Assembly: GCA_964404255.1 (NCBI GenBank)
Contig: CAYOJJ010000007.1
Span: 82,427 to 146,426 of the forward strand
From: JAFDZW01 sp964404255
Lineage (GTDB): Bacteria; Bacteroidota; Ignavibacteria; Palsa-1295
DNA length: 64,000 nucleotides
Direction: 5' to 3'
Shown here: positions 63,571 to 64,000 of the stretch, piece by piece
How positions within the stretch are numbered: the stretch's first letter is position 1
Layout: each line of letters opens with the position of its first letter
Notes under the pieces: model-generated
The model's database searches: none
Told to the model about the DNA's origin: nothing
What the model saw: only the letters and a program-made list of their open reading frames with translations
Position numbers and translations under genes: made by a program

Positions 63571-63629
63571 GGTGTCAAGGTGTCATAGTGTCAAACCCTA
63601 TGGTTTTGACACCATGACACCTTGACACC
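63571..63629. repeat. 25-bp-stem hairpin built from GGTGTC units
   Basis: The left arm 63571-63595 and right arm 63605-63629 are complementary at 24 of 25 positions, with a nine-base loop. The arms are built of GGTGTC/GACACC units and echo the neighbouring GGTATC hairpin. Confidence 0.88.
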
Positions 63630-63680
63630 GACCAAACTATTACGTAAAACAACAGGCCGCCTCTCTGAGGCTACGTTCTC

Positions 63681-63873
63681 GTATAAGACGGTTGGCGAGG
63701 ACGTCAGGGGATTCCTCTCTTCGCTCGGTAGTGACATGGTGTAGTAAGGGCCTTTAAAAATTGGAGTTGAGTCCCGAAGGGACGGCAACATAATAGCCCA
63801 CCATTTCAATGGTGGGTGCGTAAGACGATTGGCGAGGACGTCAGGGGATTCCTCTCTGCGTTCGGAATGACAG
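63681..63873 (-). repeat. Composite palindromic repeat A-B-A, inverted copy
   Basis: Reading on the minus strand: element A (63873-63818), element B (63820-63769), a 30-bp spacer, then element A (63738-63681). Order, spacing and sequence match the forward copy at 63213-63404, including a partly similar spacer with a TTTAAAG core. Confidence 0.84.
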
Positions 63874-63905
63874 GTCTAGTGAAGGACTAAATCCAACCCG
63901 CATTT

Positions 63906-63980
63906 CCCATACCCCAAACCCCAAAACCCCAACCCCCAACCCCCAAACCCAAACCCCCAACCCCCACTCAAACTTCCCCC
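63906..63980. repeat. C-rich tract, G-quadruplex-prone on the minus strand
   Basis: Eight runs of three to five C's separated by two to four A's lie between 63912 and 63965, with further C runs at 63906 and 63976. On the minus strand this is a series of G runs with short T loops. No gene is seen to the window edge. Confidence 0.8.
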
Positions 63981-64000
63981 AACGCCGCCTCTTACCAATC

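Larger units (their letters stand above)
63405..63680. other. Non-coding core with two large related hairpins
   Basis: No gene. The 276 bp between the inverted A-B-A composites hold two large hairpin-forming repeats (63431-63528 and 63571-63629), described separately, and short A-rich stretches after each arm. No transposase or ORF of coding character is present. Confidence 0.7.

Noticed and set aside
63906..63980. Eukaryotic or linear-chromosome telomere
   Set aside because: The repeat unit is irregular, the surrounding genes are bacterial, and the tract does not continue to the window end.

Overview
This window looks like chromosomal DNA from a member of the Bacteroidota/Chlorobiota group, possibly a Candidatus Kapaibacterium-like lineage (an inference, not a proven placement). 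The support is fourfold: very large secreted proteins with ASH (choice-of-anchor D) repeats and T9SS-type C-terminal sorting domains, a FISUMP-domain lipoprotein, many genes without a clear Shine-Dalgarno site, and several promoters matching the Bacteroidota -7 consensus TAnnTTTG. No phage, transposase, rRNA or CRISPR array is visible.

Layout. 1-1115: 3' truncated glutaryl-CoA dehydrogenase (minus). 1523-12765 (plus): array of three ~1,085-residue secreted proteins with IgGFc-binding-like N-terminal domains, ASH domains and a C-terminal sorting-like domain, plus one short paralogue that keeps only the C-terminal third. 12870-21018 (minus): zapA, a coiled-coil gene, pheT, two lipoprotein paralogues, pheS, a YdeI/OmdA-like gene, an FMN reductase and a third lipoprotein paralogue. 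21130-21682 (plus): tRNA with anticodon CAT (probably tRNA-Ile2) and tadA. 21685-28934 (minus): surface-polysaccharide export operon (Wza-like, Wzz-like, glycosyltransferase, flippase, outer-membrane barrel). 29107-34499 (plus): SRPBCC protein, a frameshifted lipoprotein combining a clan-CD-protease-like region with a FISUMP domain, and gcvP. 34541-43406 (plus): uninterrupted aroA-aroE-aroC-aroKB-aroQ-ubiA-ubiX-ubiD operon, covering six of the seven shikimate steps followed by quinone prenylation and decarboxylation enzymes. 43458-46120 (minus): dnaK, a 34-residue membrane protein just upstream of it, and hsp20. 46342-59193 (minus): array of four ~1,005-residue secreted ASH/T9SS proteins, each with its own promoter and terminator. 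59589-63148: yihY (minus), tsaC/sua5 and icd (plus). 63200-64000: no gene, but dense in palindromic repeats, two related large hairpins and a C-rich tract.

How the parts relate. Much of the window concerns the cell envelope: two families of secreted or surface proteins, polysaccharide export and lipoproteins. Between these lie housekeeping operons. The aro-ubi operon makes chorismate and then probably modifies a chorismate-derived aromatic acid into a quinone, most likely menaquinone by the futalosine route.

The least ordinary observations are these: a 1,067-bp stretch that is identical between two genes of the second array although a third paralogue lies between them (gene conversion or recent duplication); an apparent deletion scar of a fifth paralogue beside yihY; the frameshift directly after the putative catalytic Cys of the protease/FISUMP lipoprotein; the unannotated 34-residue membrane protein before dnaK; and the composite inverted repeat with nested hairpins near the right edge.
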